A stretch of DNA of 64,000 nt, taken from contig NZ_ALJC01000075.1 in the NCBI RefSeq assembly GCF_000282975.1, forward strand, positions 1 to 64,000, written 5' to 3'. This DNA comes from Pseudomonas psychrophila HA-4. Its GTDB lineage: Bacteria > Pseudomonadota > Gammaproteobacteria > Pseudomonadales > Pseudomonadaceae. Below the pieces are notes generated by a model that saw only the letters and a program-made list of their open reading frames with translations, ran no database searches and was not told where the DNA came from. Both the position numbers and the translations under genes were made by a program. Shown piece by piece: positions 46,013 to 54,390 of this stretch; positions within the stretch are counted from its first letter, which is position 1, and the number at the start of each line of letters is the position of its first letter.

Positions 46013-46581
46013 TCAGGTACCCCCGTTTTTCCACTGCCAGGCATGACGCCGCTGTGCACGTGATTGACTAAGCTGATGCCGGCCGCTACCACATCCTCTG
46101 AAACAGTGACTTTGCCGGTGACAGTTTGATTGCCGGTTTGGGTGTAATCGCCCTGGTGCGTGATCGGGCCGACGATATTGATGCCGCCGCTGCTGATCAG
46201 TTGCGTAGTGCCGCCGTCGGCCAATGTCGCGTTGAGATGATGGGCTACGCTGTCGTACTCGATCACCGTGCCGTCTGCGTAAGTACGGCGGTGCAGACCA
46301 GTGCGTTCGCCGTTCGCCGGGATGTGATCGCTGAACACGCCAGTCACAACAATGGCATTGGCGAGTTGGCCGGACGGGCTGAGCAGAATGACTTGCTCGT
46401 CTACGGTGGGCGGGTCCCATTGCTTGTCAGAGCCTGCGCGGAGGGCGAGCCATGGTAGCCAAGCGGTGGTCAGCGCACCGGTTTTGACCTTCACGCGCGG
46501 GGGCTTCATCTGCACGGCGGCGATGACGCCAAAGCGGATAAGGTTTTCGAGCATGCGAGAGAGAGCGGCGAAGTTGTCCAT
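46009..46581 (-). CDS. V: Baseplate spike protein V
   Basis: 190 residues from MDNFAALSRMLENLIRFGVI, which aligns with the start of P2 gpV. The frame extends to an ATG at 46626, but neither start has a good ribosome site. OB-fold then a beta-helical tip ending with HVHSGVMPGSGKTG, containing an iron-binding-type HxH. It is the membrane-piercing spike. First gene of the V-W-J-I-H-G operon. Confidence 0.9.
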   Translation of the reverse strand: MDNFAALSRMLENLIRFGVIAAVQMKPPRVKVKTGALTTAWLPWLALRAGSDKQWDPPTVDEQVILLSPSGQLANAIVVTGVFSDHIPANGERTGLHRRTYADGTVIEYDSVAHHLNATLADGGTTQLISSGGINIVGPITHQGDYTQTGNQTVTGKVTVSEDVVAAGISLVNHVHSGVMPGSGKTGVPE

Positions 46582-46628
46582 GGCGATGATGGTGGCGACG
46601 CGAGTGTGCCAGCGCAGCAGCTTCATCT

Positions 46629-46647
46629 TGTAAGAGCGGAGGTTACA
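46629..46647. promoter_or_regulatory. Candidate Ogr operator upstream of V
   Basis: TGTA-N11-TACA dyad with the same flanking bases (CTTGTA, GGTTACAGG) as the FI site, 57 bases from the preferred V start to the dyad centre. Confidence 0.6.
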
Positions 46648-46721
46648 GGTGAGGGCTTATACGATAGGGTACTTAATTAAAAACAGCCCAAAAAAGTGAC
46701 GGAATTCAAGGAGCGAAAGAT

Positions 46722-47954
46722 ATGCTATCCATCAGTCATCCCAGCGTTATGCGAAAAGTAAACGAAATTTTGATAGGGTTGTTCCCTGTTACTGTGAAAG
46801 GGGATTATATTCCGAAGTTGATCGTTAAAGCATCTAAGGAAACAATTCTTACTGCCAAGGTGCGTCGCGAATTTTTAATACACTTAGCTCCATATGAGGT
46901 CGGTCAACTAAAGTCTGTTGGTTTTATAGCTACATTTTTTGACGATCAAAACCACCCTCTAACTGTTGCAGGAGCATTGATTAAAGAATTTTCTGGGCGG
47001 GAGCTTTCCAAGCTTTTTATCTCGCCACAGGTTGATGTTCATTTTTTTGATGAGCTTGGAAGAGAGCTTTTGGCATACAGAGCGGAATTCAGCTCTACAA
47101 AAGCACATCGAGAAATGCTGAGGAGAGCCGTAGTTCCAAGTTTTCAGGGGCTCAATCAGAGTGCAATTCTTACCCAACTGACTGAATGGTTCATGCTTAG
47201 TACGCCGGAAGACGATTGCCGTGCAATCAAAGTTAGTTTGACTGAGCCCCTGATGCTCGAGGACATTGTTTATATAGATATGCGTCCAGAAAATCATAGC
47301 TATCATGGCAGTCCAGGCTACAGTATGTTTACGTTGGAGCGCGAGGTACCAGGTCCAGCGCAAGAAAAAGAGATAATTGCTCTGCTTGAGAGAACATTTG
47401 ATTCTGAGAGTATTTATCTGGGACCTAAGCGAACTTATGATAAAGAAGAAGTGGTCGATGTCCTAGTCGTAACTGACGAGAGCGTGATCTTGATCCAAGC
47501 TAAAGATAGTCAAAATCTTGAAAGTACTATTAATAAAACTCTAGAGAAAAAAAGGTCTGCTACTAATAAGGCACTGAAAAAAGCAGTTGGACAGGTCAAA
47601 GGAGCTATTGGTTACATACGGAAGTACTCACCGTTCGTTGTGATCATGGATGGCGCGGAGGTAGAGATAAGTTTGGAGGGTAAAAAAATATATTCCCTTG
47701 TGGTGATGAAAGAGTTGTTTGATGATGAGTATCGTGACTATACGAATCTCATGCTCGAATTGTTCAAGCAAACAGGGATTTCGTGCATCCCATTATCATA
47801 TGGCGAGCTACACCAGTACTCTCGTTTCATTCATGGAGATAAGGCATTTTTTGAAGCGTTTACGAGAGTGTTTAATCACGGCCTTGAAAGCGGGGAGTTT
47901 CCACGCTTGCGAGTACTTCCACCAGGCTCTATCGTCAACGATCAGAACGTGTAA
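46722..47954 (+). CDS. PD-(D/E)XK-like nuclease domain protein (moron)
   Basis: 410 residues, AAGGAG eight bases upstream, opposite in strand to the tail genes and lower in GC. The N-terminal 200 residues match nothing I know. Residues 213-310 look like a restriction-endonuclease fold: Glu215, Asp246 in VVDVLVV and Gln259-Ala-Lys261 in VILIQAKDS, the D...QxK signature seen in Mrr- and NERD-like nucleases. The C-terminal part is helical. It lies between V and S, the cargo slot that holds orf30 in P2, and overlaps S by 20 bases tail to tail. Candidate anti-phage nuclease. Confidence 0.7.
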   Translation: MLSISHPSVMRKVNEILIGLFPVTVKGDYIPKLIVKASKETILTAKVRREFLIHLAPYEVGQLKSVGFIATFFDDQNHPLTVAGALIKEFSGRELSKLFISPQVDVHFFDELGRELLAYRAEFSSTKAHREMLRRAVVPSFQGLNQSAILTQLTEWFMLSTPEDDCRAIKVSLTEPLMLEDIVYIDMRPENHSYHGSPGYSMFTLEREVPGPAQEKEIIALLERTFDSESIYLGPKRTYDKEEVVDVLVVTDESVILIQAKDSQNLESTINKTLEKKRSATNKALKKAVGQVKGAIGYIRKYSPFVVIMDGAEVEISLEGKKIYSLVVMKELFDDEYRDYTNLMLELFKQTGISCIPLSYGELHQYSRFIHGDKAFFEAFTRVFNHGLESGEFPRLRVLPPGSIVNDQNV

Positions 47955-48402
47955 GGTGAACTAAAAGCCCATCCCGGATCAAGTCAAGGTCTGTATTGTT
48001 GAATCCAAGCAATTCACGCTGATTATAACGAACGTCCGGCGCACCGCGCTCTGCACGATCCTTCAAACCGAACTGGTGAATCCGGGCTATTCTGGCAATG
48101 TGCCCGGTAAAACCAACGCTTATGGCGTTGCTGTCACCCCGGACCTTCAAGTAACTGGCAGTTCGTAGTTTCTTAAACATTGCCAGTTTTCTCCGAACAC
48201 GCCCCTGTTTACCGCGCAAGTTCCGCTGTTTACGTGGGGCGAACTTGCTGCCGTCCGGGTTCTGCTGGGTAACGATTCGTTTCTGTTGGCTACGCCGCAA
48301 TTCCTGTCCGATGCTGCGGGCCAGTTTATTGCGCGCCGCTGGCTCCAACCGGGCCAGCAGCACCGCGGCCCAGGTCTCCAGTGCTTCCAGATTATTGGCC
48401 AT
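47935..48402 (-). CDS. S: Tail completion protein S
   Basis: 155 residues from MANNLEALETWAAVLLARL. gpS/gpG virion morphogenesis family with SQQKRIVTQQNPDGSKFAPRK. It starts within the R gene, overlapping its end by 11 bases; upstream ATG at 48492 rejected. Confidence 0.9.
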   Translation of the reverse strand: MANNLEALETWAAVLLARLEPAARNKLARSIGQELRRSQQKRIVTQQNPDGSKFAPRKQRNLRGKQGRVRRKLAMFKKLRTASYLKVRGDSNAISVGFTGHIARIARIHQFGLKDRAERGAPDVRYNQRELLGFNNTDLDLIRDGLLVHLTRSDR

Positions 48403-48874
48403 CGGGAACAAACCATTCGCTGGTGTTGCCTTGGGCGCCAGGTCTCCAGTTCGGGTCGAGGTAACCCGCAACGCGCAGCGGCTCGCCGACATGTTTGACG
48501 GTGGTGTTGCCGTGTTCGTCTTGGCCGACGATCACCCGCTCTGTCAGCGGCAGGGTCACGCTGAGGTCGACTTTATCTTTGTCGAGGATATCGGCTTCGA
48601 ACTGAATACCGTTTTTAACCTTGTCGAGGTTTTCCAGCAACTCCGATTGGTTGACGCTGAGCCAGCCGAGTATGGGCAGCATCACGCTGTCTGGGTGACC
48701 GGCGAAGTCGGTGAGGATGATCTGCAGGTCAAAGCTGTACTCAAACGACAAGCTGGCGGCAGCGGTACAGCGCACTTTGCCGTTGTCGATGAAGATCAGC
48801 AGACGATCGGGGTTGTGCTTGAACTCGGCCACGGTGGCTAGAAGATGTGCGCGCAGGTGCTCGGGCTTGTTCAT
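48392..48874 (-). CDS. R: Tail completion protein R
   Basis: 160 residues of the P2 gpR family (MNKPEHLRAHLLATV, LQIILTDFAGHPD). Acts with S at the head-tail connection. Overlaps Rz1 by 4 bases. Confidence 0.9.
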   Translation of the reverse strand: MNKPEHLRAHLLATVAEFKHNPDRLLIFIDNGKVRCTAAASLSFEYSFDLQIILTDFAGHPDSVMLPILGWLSVNQSELLENLDKVKNGIQFEADILDKDKVDLSVTLPLTERVIVGQDEHGNTTVKHVGEPLRVAGYLDPNWRPGAQGNTSEWFVPDGQ

Positions 48875-49128
48875 GGGGTGGCCTGCTGATGTTGGTACAC
48901 CATGTCGACCTGCGCAGCGCAGGCTGCCCAGGCGGTTTCAACGCGGTCCTGGTCGGTGAGTTGGTCGCCGTTATTGAGTGGACGGGTCGCCGGTAACTGG
49001 CAGGGCACCACGGCCGGACAGCCACTGATGATAAGCGTCGGCGCCGGTGACGTCGGGACGCTCGCGCAGCCTGCGAGCAACGTCTGGCAAAGGCTGAGCA
49101 GCCCAATCGCGTAGTTCAGCGTTTTCAC
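48871..49128 (-). CDS. lysC: Outer-membrane spanin Rz1-like lipoprotein
   Basis: 85 residues. Signal peptide with lipobox LLAGC (Cys21), then a Pro-rich and Cys-containing short mature part. It starts inside the Rz gene in another frame, the classical nested spanin pair. It bridges to Rz to fuse the membranes at lysis. Confidence 0.85.
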   Translation of the reverse strand: MKTLNYAIGLLSLCQTLLAGCASVPTSPAPTLIISGCPAVVPCQLPATRPLNNGDQLTDQDRVETAWAACAAQVDMVYQHQQATP

Positions 49129-49414
49129 GTTTCAGTTCCTTTATGGTTCGCTCACGCTGTTGCAGACCTTGGTGCAGTTGATCCTGCTGCGTACGCAGAG
49201 CGTTTTGGGCGGCGCGTTCTTGTTGCAATGTGGTGGTGAGGGAGTTGGCGGTGGTGAGGTTACGGTGTGCGTCCTCGCGTGCCCTGGTGGCCTTGGCTTC
49301 AGCGAGTTCGGTCTGGGCTTGGGCAACCGTGATGCGTTGTTGCTGGCCCCAGATCAGCAGCGCCACAAGGCCGAGCAGGGCAAGGCCGAACAGGGTTTGG
49401 CGCAGGGGGCTCAA
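48971..49414 (-). CDS. lysB: Inner-membrane spanin Rz-like protein
   Basis: 147 residues: one N-terminal membrane helix (about 7-23), then a long coiled coil (about 28-100) in the periplasm and a Pro-containing tail. Nested partner of the Rz1 lipoprotein, whose gene begins 158 bases before the Rz stop. Confidence 0.85.
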   Translation of the reverse strand: MSPLRQTLFGLALLGLVALLIWGQQQRITVAQAQTELAEAKATRAREDAHRNLTTANSLTTTLQQERAAQNALRTQQDQLHQGLQQRERTIKELKRENAELRDWAAQPLPDVARRLRERPDVTGADAYHQWLSGRGALPVTGDPSTQ

Positions 49415-49614
49415 GCGCGGTACCAGCCGAGTTTGTTCATGGCGCCGGTATCGAGTTGTTTAATGGGGCCGCGCACGATCACGGCTCTGGCGCCACTCAT
49501 CAACTGGATGGCTTCGCCTAAAAGCTGCATGTCGTCATGCCCGGTGGATTCGGGCACCACCAGCAGATCGCCGTCTTGCACTTGCAGTTTGCGTATCGCT
49601 TCAAAGTCGATCAT
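49411..49614 (-). CDS. Hypothetical protein in the lysis cassette
   Basis: 67 residues from MIDFEAIRKLQVQDGDLLVVPEST. Not recognised by name. It overlaps the endolysin stop and the Rz start by 4 bases each, so it is a genuine coupled gene of the lysis module. Confidence 0.7.
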   Translation of the reverse strand: MIDFEAIRKLQVQDGDLLVVPESTGHDDMQLLGEAIQLMSGARAVIVRGPIKQLDTGAMNKLGWYRA

Positions 49615-50453
49615 GACGTCACCGCCTGGCCGCAACCACAGTCAGCGTGGCGTTCGTAGGCGCGCTGTAGCTTGATGTCGTAGAGATTGCGCTGATAGTC
49701 CGGCCCATTGTAGAGCTTCGCGAATTCGGCCCATTTGCGGGTTTTCAGAGCCTTGTGTAACGCCGGGTCGGTTTCGATGAAGCGGGTGAAGGCGTCGAAC
49801 TGCTGCGATTCACCGATACACATGGCTGTCACGAAGTCCTGCACACTTCTGTAGCCGAGGCGCAGCCAGTGAAAGCCCATGATTTGAAAGGCGCCCCATG
49901 ACGTCGATTCCAGCGCAGAGATGTCATCGATCAGGCGCGCCATGGCAAGGCGCTGGTGTTCAGCCGTGCCGCCGATATACCCGCCTGCTTTCGGGTTGAC
50001 CAGAGCGGGGTTGGTGATGACAAGTTGGTCGGCATGGCGCTTGAGTTCAGCGGGGTCATCTCCTTCGTTTCGCACCTTGGCGAGCAGGCGATGCATGATG
50101 TGTCGCTCAAACAAGATCACCGGCTTGCCATTGTCGAGAAAGCCTCTGCCCCTGGATTCAACCTCGTTGACTGCATAGATGCAGGCCAAAGGAGCGTCGA
50201 GGCGTTCAGCGGCGGCTATCAGATCGTTGTTGCGCAGCAGTTGGGCGCAGTCGCCACCGGCCAGGCTGATGTGGGTTTTGCTGCCAGCAATGCCATCGGC
50301 TACCAGCCCGGTTTTGAGTTGATAGGCCCGTACGGCGGCTTCAGTAATGTCGCCGTAGTCGCCATCGGGCTTAAGGTTAGCGCCGTGCCGGTTAAGGTTT
50401 TTTTGCAGGATGAGCACTGCTTGTGAGCGGTCGCCGTGGCGGAGGGTAGTCAT
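49611..50453 (-). CDS. Endolysin: N-acetylmuramidase with peptidoglycan-binding domain
   Basis: 280 residues. N-terminal PG_binding_1 repeat (residues 5-65, LRHGDRSQAVLILQKNLN) followed by a DUF3380-type muramidase domain (about 80-275) with the likely catalytic Glu in AVNEVESRG and the SWGAFQIMGFHW motif. It cuts the glycan chain at lysis, replacing gpK of P2. Confidence 0.9.
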   Translation of the reverse strand: MTTLRHGDRSQAVLILQKNLNRHGANLKPDGDYGDITEAAVRAYQLKTGLVADGIAGSKTHISLAGGDCAQLLRNNDLIAAAERLDAPLACIYAVNEVESRGRGFLDNGKPVILFERHIMHRLLAKVRNEGDDPAELKRHADQLVITNPALVNPKAGGYIGGTAEHQRLAMARLIDDISALESTSWGAFQIMGFHWLRLGYRSVQDFVTAMCIGESQQFDAFTRFIETDPALHKALKTRKWAEFAKLYNGPDYQRNLYDIKLQRAYERHADCGCGQAVTS

Positions 50454-50773
50454 GGTTGTTCTGCCTTGCGGGTGAAAAACTTTTTGGCGGCGGCGCGAGT
50501 GCCTTCCACGCCGAGCAAACCGATCACCCCGCCGAAGAACGGCGCAGCCGATGTTGCAATGCCCAGTAGCGCCAAGCCATGACTAGCGGCCAGCGCCAAG
50601 GTGCCGCATAGCGGCGCCTCGATCAGCATGCGCCGCAGCGTCCCGCCGCCGTACATGATGCGAAGAGCTGCAATGATCAGGGCCAGAAAGCCGGCATAGA
50701 ACGTCGGCCAGTGCTGTTCAAGCCAGGCGGCGAGCCAGGCCCATGTTTCGGGACGGTCAGGCATGCGCTTCAT
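50450..50773 (-). CDS. Holin of the phage lambda-family/P2 Y type
   Basis: 107 residues from MKRMPDRPETWAWLAAWLEQHWPTF (or three codons later). Three hydrophobic helices and a basic tail. It releases the endolysin. Overlaps the endolysin by 4 bases. Confidence 0.82.
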   Translation of the reverse strand: MKRMPDRPETWAWLAAWLEQHWPTFYAGFLALIIAALRIMYGGGTLRRMLIEAPLCGTLALAASHGLALLGIATSAAPFFGGVIGLLGVEGTRAAAKKFFTRKAEQP

Positions 50774-50818
50774 TCCGTAGTCCAGTAGTGGTGGGTTCAA
50801 GGGCTGGGTGCAGCGGTG

Positions 50819-51031
50819 TCAGTTCCATAAATTCACCATCTGCCGCTGGGGCGCGCTGGCTTGGGCTTCGGGCATGTTCACCACAAGCCCTTGAGGCAAG
50901 ACCGGGCCGTGGTCGGCCAAGCCGGGATTTGCCGTAAGCACGGCCTCGGTCACGCCGGCAGTACGGCCGTAGTGCCGCCAGCACAGGGCGTCGACGCTGT
51001 CGTTTTGCTGGGTGCGTACGGGGTTGGCCAT
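50819..51031 (-). CDS. X: Tail protein X
   Basis: 70 residues with the LysM-like CWRHYGRTAGVTEAVLTANPGLADHG of P2 gpX. It contributes to tail completion. Abuts L by one base. Confidence 0.92.
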   Translation of the reverse strand: MANPVRTQQNDSVDALCWRHYGRTAGVTEAVLTANPGLADHGPVLPQGLVVNMPEAQASAPQRQMVNLWN

Positions 51032-51492
51032 CAGATCAACTCCACGGTGGTGCGGGGGCGGCCAAGGAAGTCACGGATGGCCCAGCGAAGATCGCGGCGG
51101 TAGTCATCGATGTTGGGGGTGAGTTCTACGGCCTTGTTGGCGCCCGTATTGGTCGCGCTATAGTCGCGGTATCGCTCGCAGACTTCGGCGCCGGTCCCGG
51201 CTTCGATGGCGCGGCGGTACAGGTGAACCTGTACGGACACGTCCTTGATTCGATCACCTGGTACTTCGTCCAGCGTGGAGTAACCGGCAGCGAGCTGGGT
51301 GGTCCGCCATTCGCCCAGTTCGCGGTTGAGGTTGACGACTGCGGCGATCACGGCAGTCTCCAGGCGAGCGGGCGTGACGCTGGCATCAATGCGCAAAGTG
51401 GCGCGTAAATGGTCCAGGTCAATCGACGGCCAGAACGGGTCGGTGTTGATACGACCGCTGTCGACTGGGCCGCTGGCTACAAATGCGCTCAT
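51031..51492 (-). CDS. L: Head completion protein L
   Basis: 153 residues of the P2 gpL family (PFWPSIDLDHLRATLRIDASVTPARL). Acts at the head-tail junction. 104 bases separate it from M, with no gene seen there. Confidence 0.92.
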   Translation of the reverse strand: MSAFVASGPVDSGRINTDPFWPSIDLDHLRATLRIDASVTPARLETAVIAAVVNLNRELGEWRTTQLAAGYSTLDEVPGDRIKDVSVQVHLYRRAIEAGTGAEVCERYRDYSATNTGANKAVELTPNIDDYRRDLRWAIRDFLGRPRTTVELI

Positions 51493-51596
51493 GTGACTGC
51501 ACTCACAAATAGATCGCCGGTGGTCGGGGCTTCACGTTCAGGAGGAGCGGTCTGGCCGATCCGCCCCGAGCCGGCGGGGTGCGTGGGGACGCTCGG

Positions 51597-52304
51597 TTAG
51601 CTGCCAGGTGCAGCGAATCTCTTGAGGAGACGCTCGACGCGCTCCAGATCTTTTTTGCCACCGCAGTTGGTGTGCAGCTCAATGGCGCGGGCCAGATGGG
51701 TCTTGGCTTGTTCCAGTGGCTCCGCGACAGCGCTTGCTGTGGCGTCTTCAGCAACGTGTGCCGATAGGGCCTTGCCGATGGCCAGGTGCAGCTTGGCGCG
51801 GGCCTGATCGGGCATGTCTTCTTGGGCTGTGATTTGCGCGGTGCGCAGCAGCAGGCTCAAATCAAACGCGCCGCCTGCTTTTTGCGCTTTCAGTGCCGCT
51901 TCGGCGATTTCTTCGGCAACGATGGTGCCGGTGGTGCGTTCAAACCGATCTGGCATCAACAGCGAGTGCTTGATCACGTAATCGGCGATGTCCAGGGCGC
52001 CGGTGAAGTCGGTGGCGTCCATCCGCCAGACCATCAACGTTGTCAGCACCTGGTCCTGTGCACCTTTGCCCTCGGCGAGCGCACCTTCTACGTAAGGGAT
52101 GTACTCCGGCAGTAACTGCCGCTTCAGCTCAGCCTTGCCTTCAGTCGATTGCACCTGTTTCAGGCGCAAGTAATCCTGCTGGAGTTTTGCGAGGTGCAGC
52201 TCGTATATGGACGCGCCTTCCATGGTCATGGCGGGGCCTGCCACTGCCGCTGCTGCAACGGCGGCTGTGACGCGCTGAAAGTGATGGCGGCAAGGGTTGG
52301 TCAT
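51597..52304 (-). CDS. M: Terminase small (endonuclease) subunit M
   Basis: 235 residues; MTNPCRHHFQRVTAAVAAA and ALAEGKGAQDQVLTTLMVWRMDATDF are gpM hallmarks. With P it cuts cos during packaging. Confidence 0.93.
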   Translation of the reverse strand: MTNPCRHHFQRVTAAVAAAAVAGPAMTMEGASIYELHLAKLQQDYLRLKQVQSTEGKAELKRQLLPEYIPYVEGALAEGKGAQDQVLTTLMVWRMDATDFTGALDIADYVIKHSLLMPDRFERTTGTIVAEEIAEAALKAQKAGGAFDLSLLLRTAQITAQEDMPDQARAKLHLAIGKALSAHVAEDATASAVAEPLEQAKTHLARAIELHTNCGGKKDLERVERLLKRFAAPGS

Positions 52305-52314
52305 GATTGCCGCC

Positions 52315-53322
52315 TCAGCTCAGAGTGATGTTTTCGGCCATGGCAGCGCAGCCTAGGTCTTCAATCACATAGCTTTCATTGACCGACTCGAAGTTTTCGA
52401 TGCGGTCCCGTTTAGCGTTGTCGACCACGGTGCGGCGGCGGGTGCCTTCCTGCCAGTAGAGTGACAAGTTGTCGAGGCGAGTCACCAACAGGCCGTTGGC
52501 CGGGAAGTGCGGTACACGCACTGCTGGCAAATTACCGAGACGCTTCTGGCTGGTGACGATATCGGCCGCGAGCATTTCAGTCGGCGCCTGCACTTTGTTG
52601 ATGATCGGGAAGTACTTGTCGGCCAGCAGTTGACGCCCGCAAATCACCACCAGGTCGGTGTCTTCCTGATACCAAGGCTCGATAAATTCATTGACCATGC
52701 TGACCACCAGCGCATCGATGTTCTCGAAGTCCTTCCCGGCGCCGATCTGGATTTGGCCGCTGCCTTCAACCACTTCATGCAGGACGCGAGCCGCGTTCTC
52801 CACGCGCATTTTCTCCAGCCAGCCGATGTTGACGTCCTGCAACAGCGGGTTGAGTGCGGGGTTGGACGTTGCTGCGCGGCTGGTACCGTTCCAACCGATC
52901 ATGATCCGGTTGAGGGCCTGGGCTTTGATGATGGCGTCGCGAATTCGCGCCTGAAAGTCTTTGAACTTGGCCCATTGATCAAGCTTCTGGTAGCGGATAC
53001 CGGTGTCGAAGTTGGTTTGGGTGCAGGTGTACCCACGGTTATCCAGACCGCTTGGGTCGCGCGGTTCGCGGTCTTTGAGGGTGGTGTCGGTGGTGCTGGC
53101 GATGGTGCCATCGATACCGATCCCGATTTTTTCACCTGACTGTTCCGACACACCAAACACATTGATGGCACTGAGGAAGGCGCTGGACTCTTGAATGCGA
53201 GTTTCGAGGGTTTGCGCAACGCTCGGGGCGGCGGTGAATTTGGTGGTGACGTCGCTCACCCCGTGCAATTGCGCGAGCTGCTGCAGGTAGGCGTTGTACA
53301 GGACGCGGGTATCGTTACGCAT
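52315..53322 (-). CDS. N: Major capsid protein N
   Basis: 335 residues of the P2 gpN HK97-fold family (MRNDTRVLYNAYLQQLAQLHGV, LGNLPAVRVPHFPANGLLVT). Confidence 0.95.
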   Translation of the reverse strand: MRNDTRVLYNAYLQQLAQLHGVSDVTTKFTAAPSVAQTLETRIQESSAFLSAINVFGVSEQSGEKIGIGIDGTIASTTDTTLKDREPRDPSGLDNRGYTCTQTNFDTGIRYQKLDQWAKFKDFQARIRDAIIKAQALNRIMIGWNGTSRAATSNPALNPLLQDVNIGWLEKMRVENAARVLHEVVEGSGQIQIGAGKDFENIDALVVSMVNEFIEPWYQEDTDLVVICGRQLLADKYFPIINKVQAPTEMLAADIVTSQKRLGNLPAVRVPHFPANGLLVTRLDNLSLYWQEGTRRRTVVDNAKRDRIENFESVNESYVIEDLGCAAMAENITLS

Positions 53323-53367
53323 AGTGTTCTCCGATGTTCCTTGGCTTTGCGGTGCCCTTGATGTCGA

Positions 53368-54240
53368 TCAGCAGTCGGTGACGAGCTTGCCTTCACCACC
53401 CGTGGCCGGGGGGCGTGCTGAGAACTGCGGCTTATGCCCGGTGGTGTCCGGGGTGTTTTCGAGTTTTTTGACCAACTCGGCGAAGCTGCTGGACAGCTTG
53501 TCGTGAGCCGCTTGCAACGTTTCGCGGGCGGACTTTTCGGCCTTGAAGGCTTCTGCCTGGCTGGCGACATGCTCGGCCATTGCTTCAATGGACTCGCCCA
53601 GTTCAGTGAATAGAGCGACGTCTTTGCTTTCTTTGCTTTTGCCGAGGAGTTCAAGCACGCGGTTGAACAGGCCTACGACCTTTACGCTTTCGTCTTCGAC
53701 TTCCTCGAATTCAAGTGCAACTTCGATGGCCTCGGAAAACAGGTTGCCGGGGTCGCGCTTACGGCTTGCCAGCGGGTTGTTGTCGGGATGTTGGGCACTG
53801 AATGTCAGCATTTCAGTGCCCAGGCTTGCCGGGCTGTCGGTAACAGCAATGCCATCGAGGTAGGCCCGGCCGGTGTCAGCGAATTTCGGGCGCAGCTCGA
53901 TGCTGGTGAACATCTTCTGCCGGGCCTTGTTCATGGTGACCAGGTCGGCAGTCGGTTCGATTTGGGCAAACAGGGCGAGTTTTTTGGCTCCGGCGATTTC
54001 GACTTCCTCAGTCTTCAGCGCAACCACGTCGCCGTAAGCCCGAAAGGGGCTGTCGGGCAGCAAGCTGCGCATATGCTCGATCCAGACCCGTGCCCCGTAG
54101 GTGTTTTGGCTATAGGTCTCGGCGGCATCGACCAGCCACTGCCGTTCGATCTGGCGACCATCGGTGGTGGCGCCTTCGACGGCAACGCGGAAGAACTTGG
54201 AGCGGTGTTTCTTGGCTGGGATGTCGGTTTTGCCGGCCAT
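53368..54240 (-). CDS. O: Capsid scaffolding protease O
   Basis: 290 residues from MAGKTDIPAKKHRSKFFRVAV; ATG at 54510 lies inside the divergent P gene and is not used. N-terminal serine-protease half with the conserved YGARVWIEHMR, C-terminal scaffold helix. First gene of the O-N-M-L-X operon. Confidence 0.94.
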   Translation of the reverse strand: MAGKTDIPAKKHRSKFFRVAVEGATTDGRQIERQWLVDAAETYSQNTYGARVWIEHMRSLLPDSPFRAYGDVVALKTEEVEIAGAKKLALFAQIEPTADLVTMNKARQKMFTSIELRPKFADTGRAYLDGIAVTDSPASLGTEMLTFSAQHPDNNPLASRKRDPGNLFSEAIEVALEFEEVEDESVKVVGLFNRVLELLGKSKESKDVALFTELGESIEAMAEHVASQAEAFKAEKSARETLQAAHDKLSSSFAELVKKLENTPDTTGHKPQFSARPPATGGEGKLVTDC

Positions 54241-54324
54241 GCGTGAATCCTCGTGCGGTGGCTGTGTGCCTTGGCGATGAGGGCATGTTGTTGAGCCAGC
54301 GCGAGACGGGCAACGATCCGGCCT

Positions 54325-54343
54325 TGTAGGCCCTGGCATTACA
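54325..54343. promoter_or_regulatory. Candidate shared Ogr operator between O and P
   Basis: TGTA-N11-TACA dyad in the 150-base divergent O/P region, 57 bases before P and 94 before O. One site could serve both promoters. Confidence 0.6.
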
Positions 54344-54390
54344 AAGGCCGGAGCGGGCGGGGTTCGCGCGTGGGCGGCAGCATCTGCGCC

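Noticed and set aside
46959..47363. A 134-codon antisense frame in the nuclease-like gene
   Set aside because: The sense frame has a strong ribosome site and a coherent protein; the antisense protein is Trp/Phe-rich nonsense.
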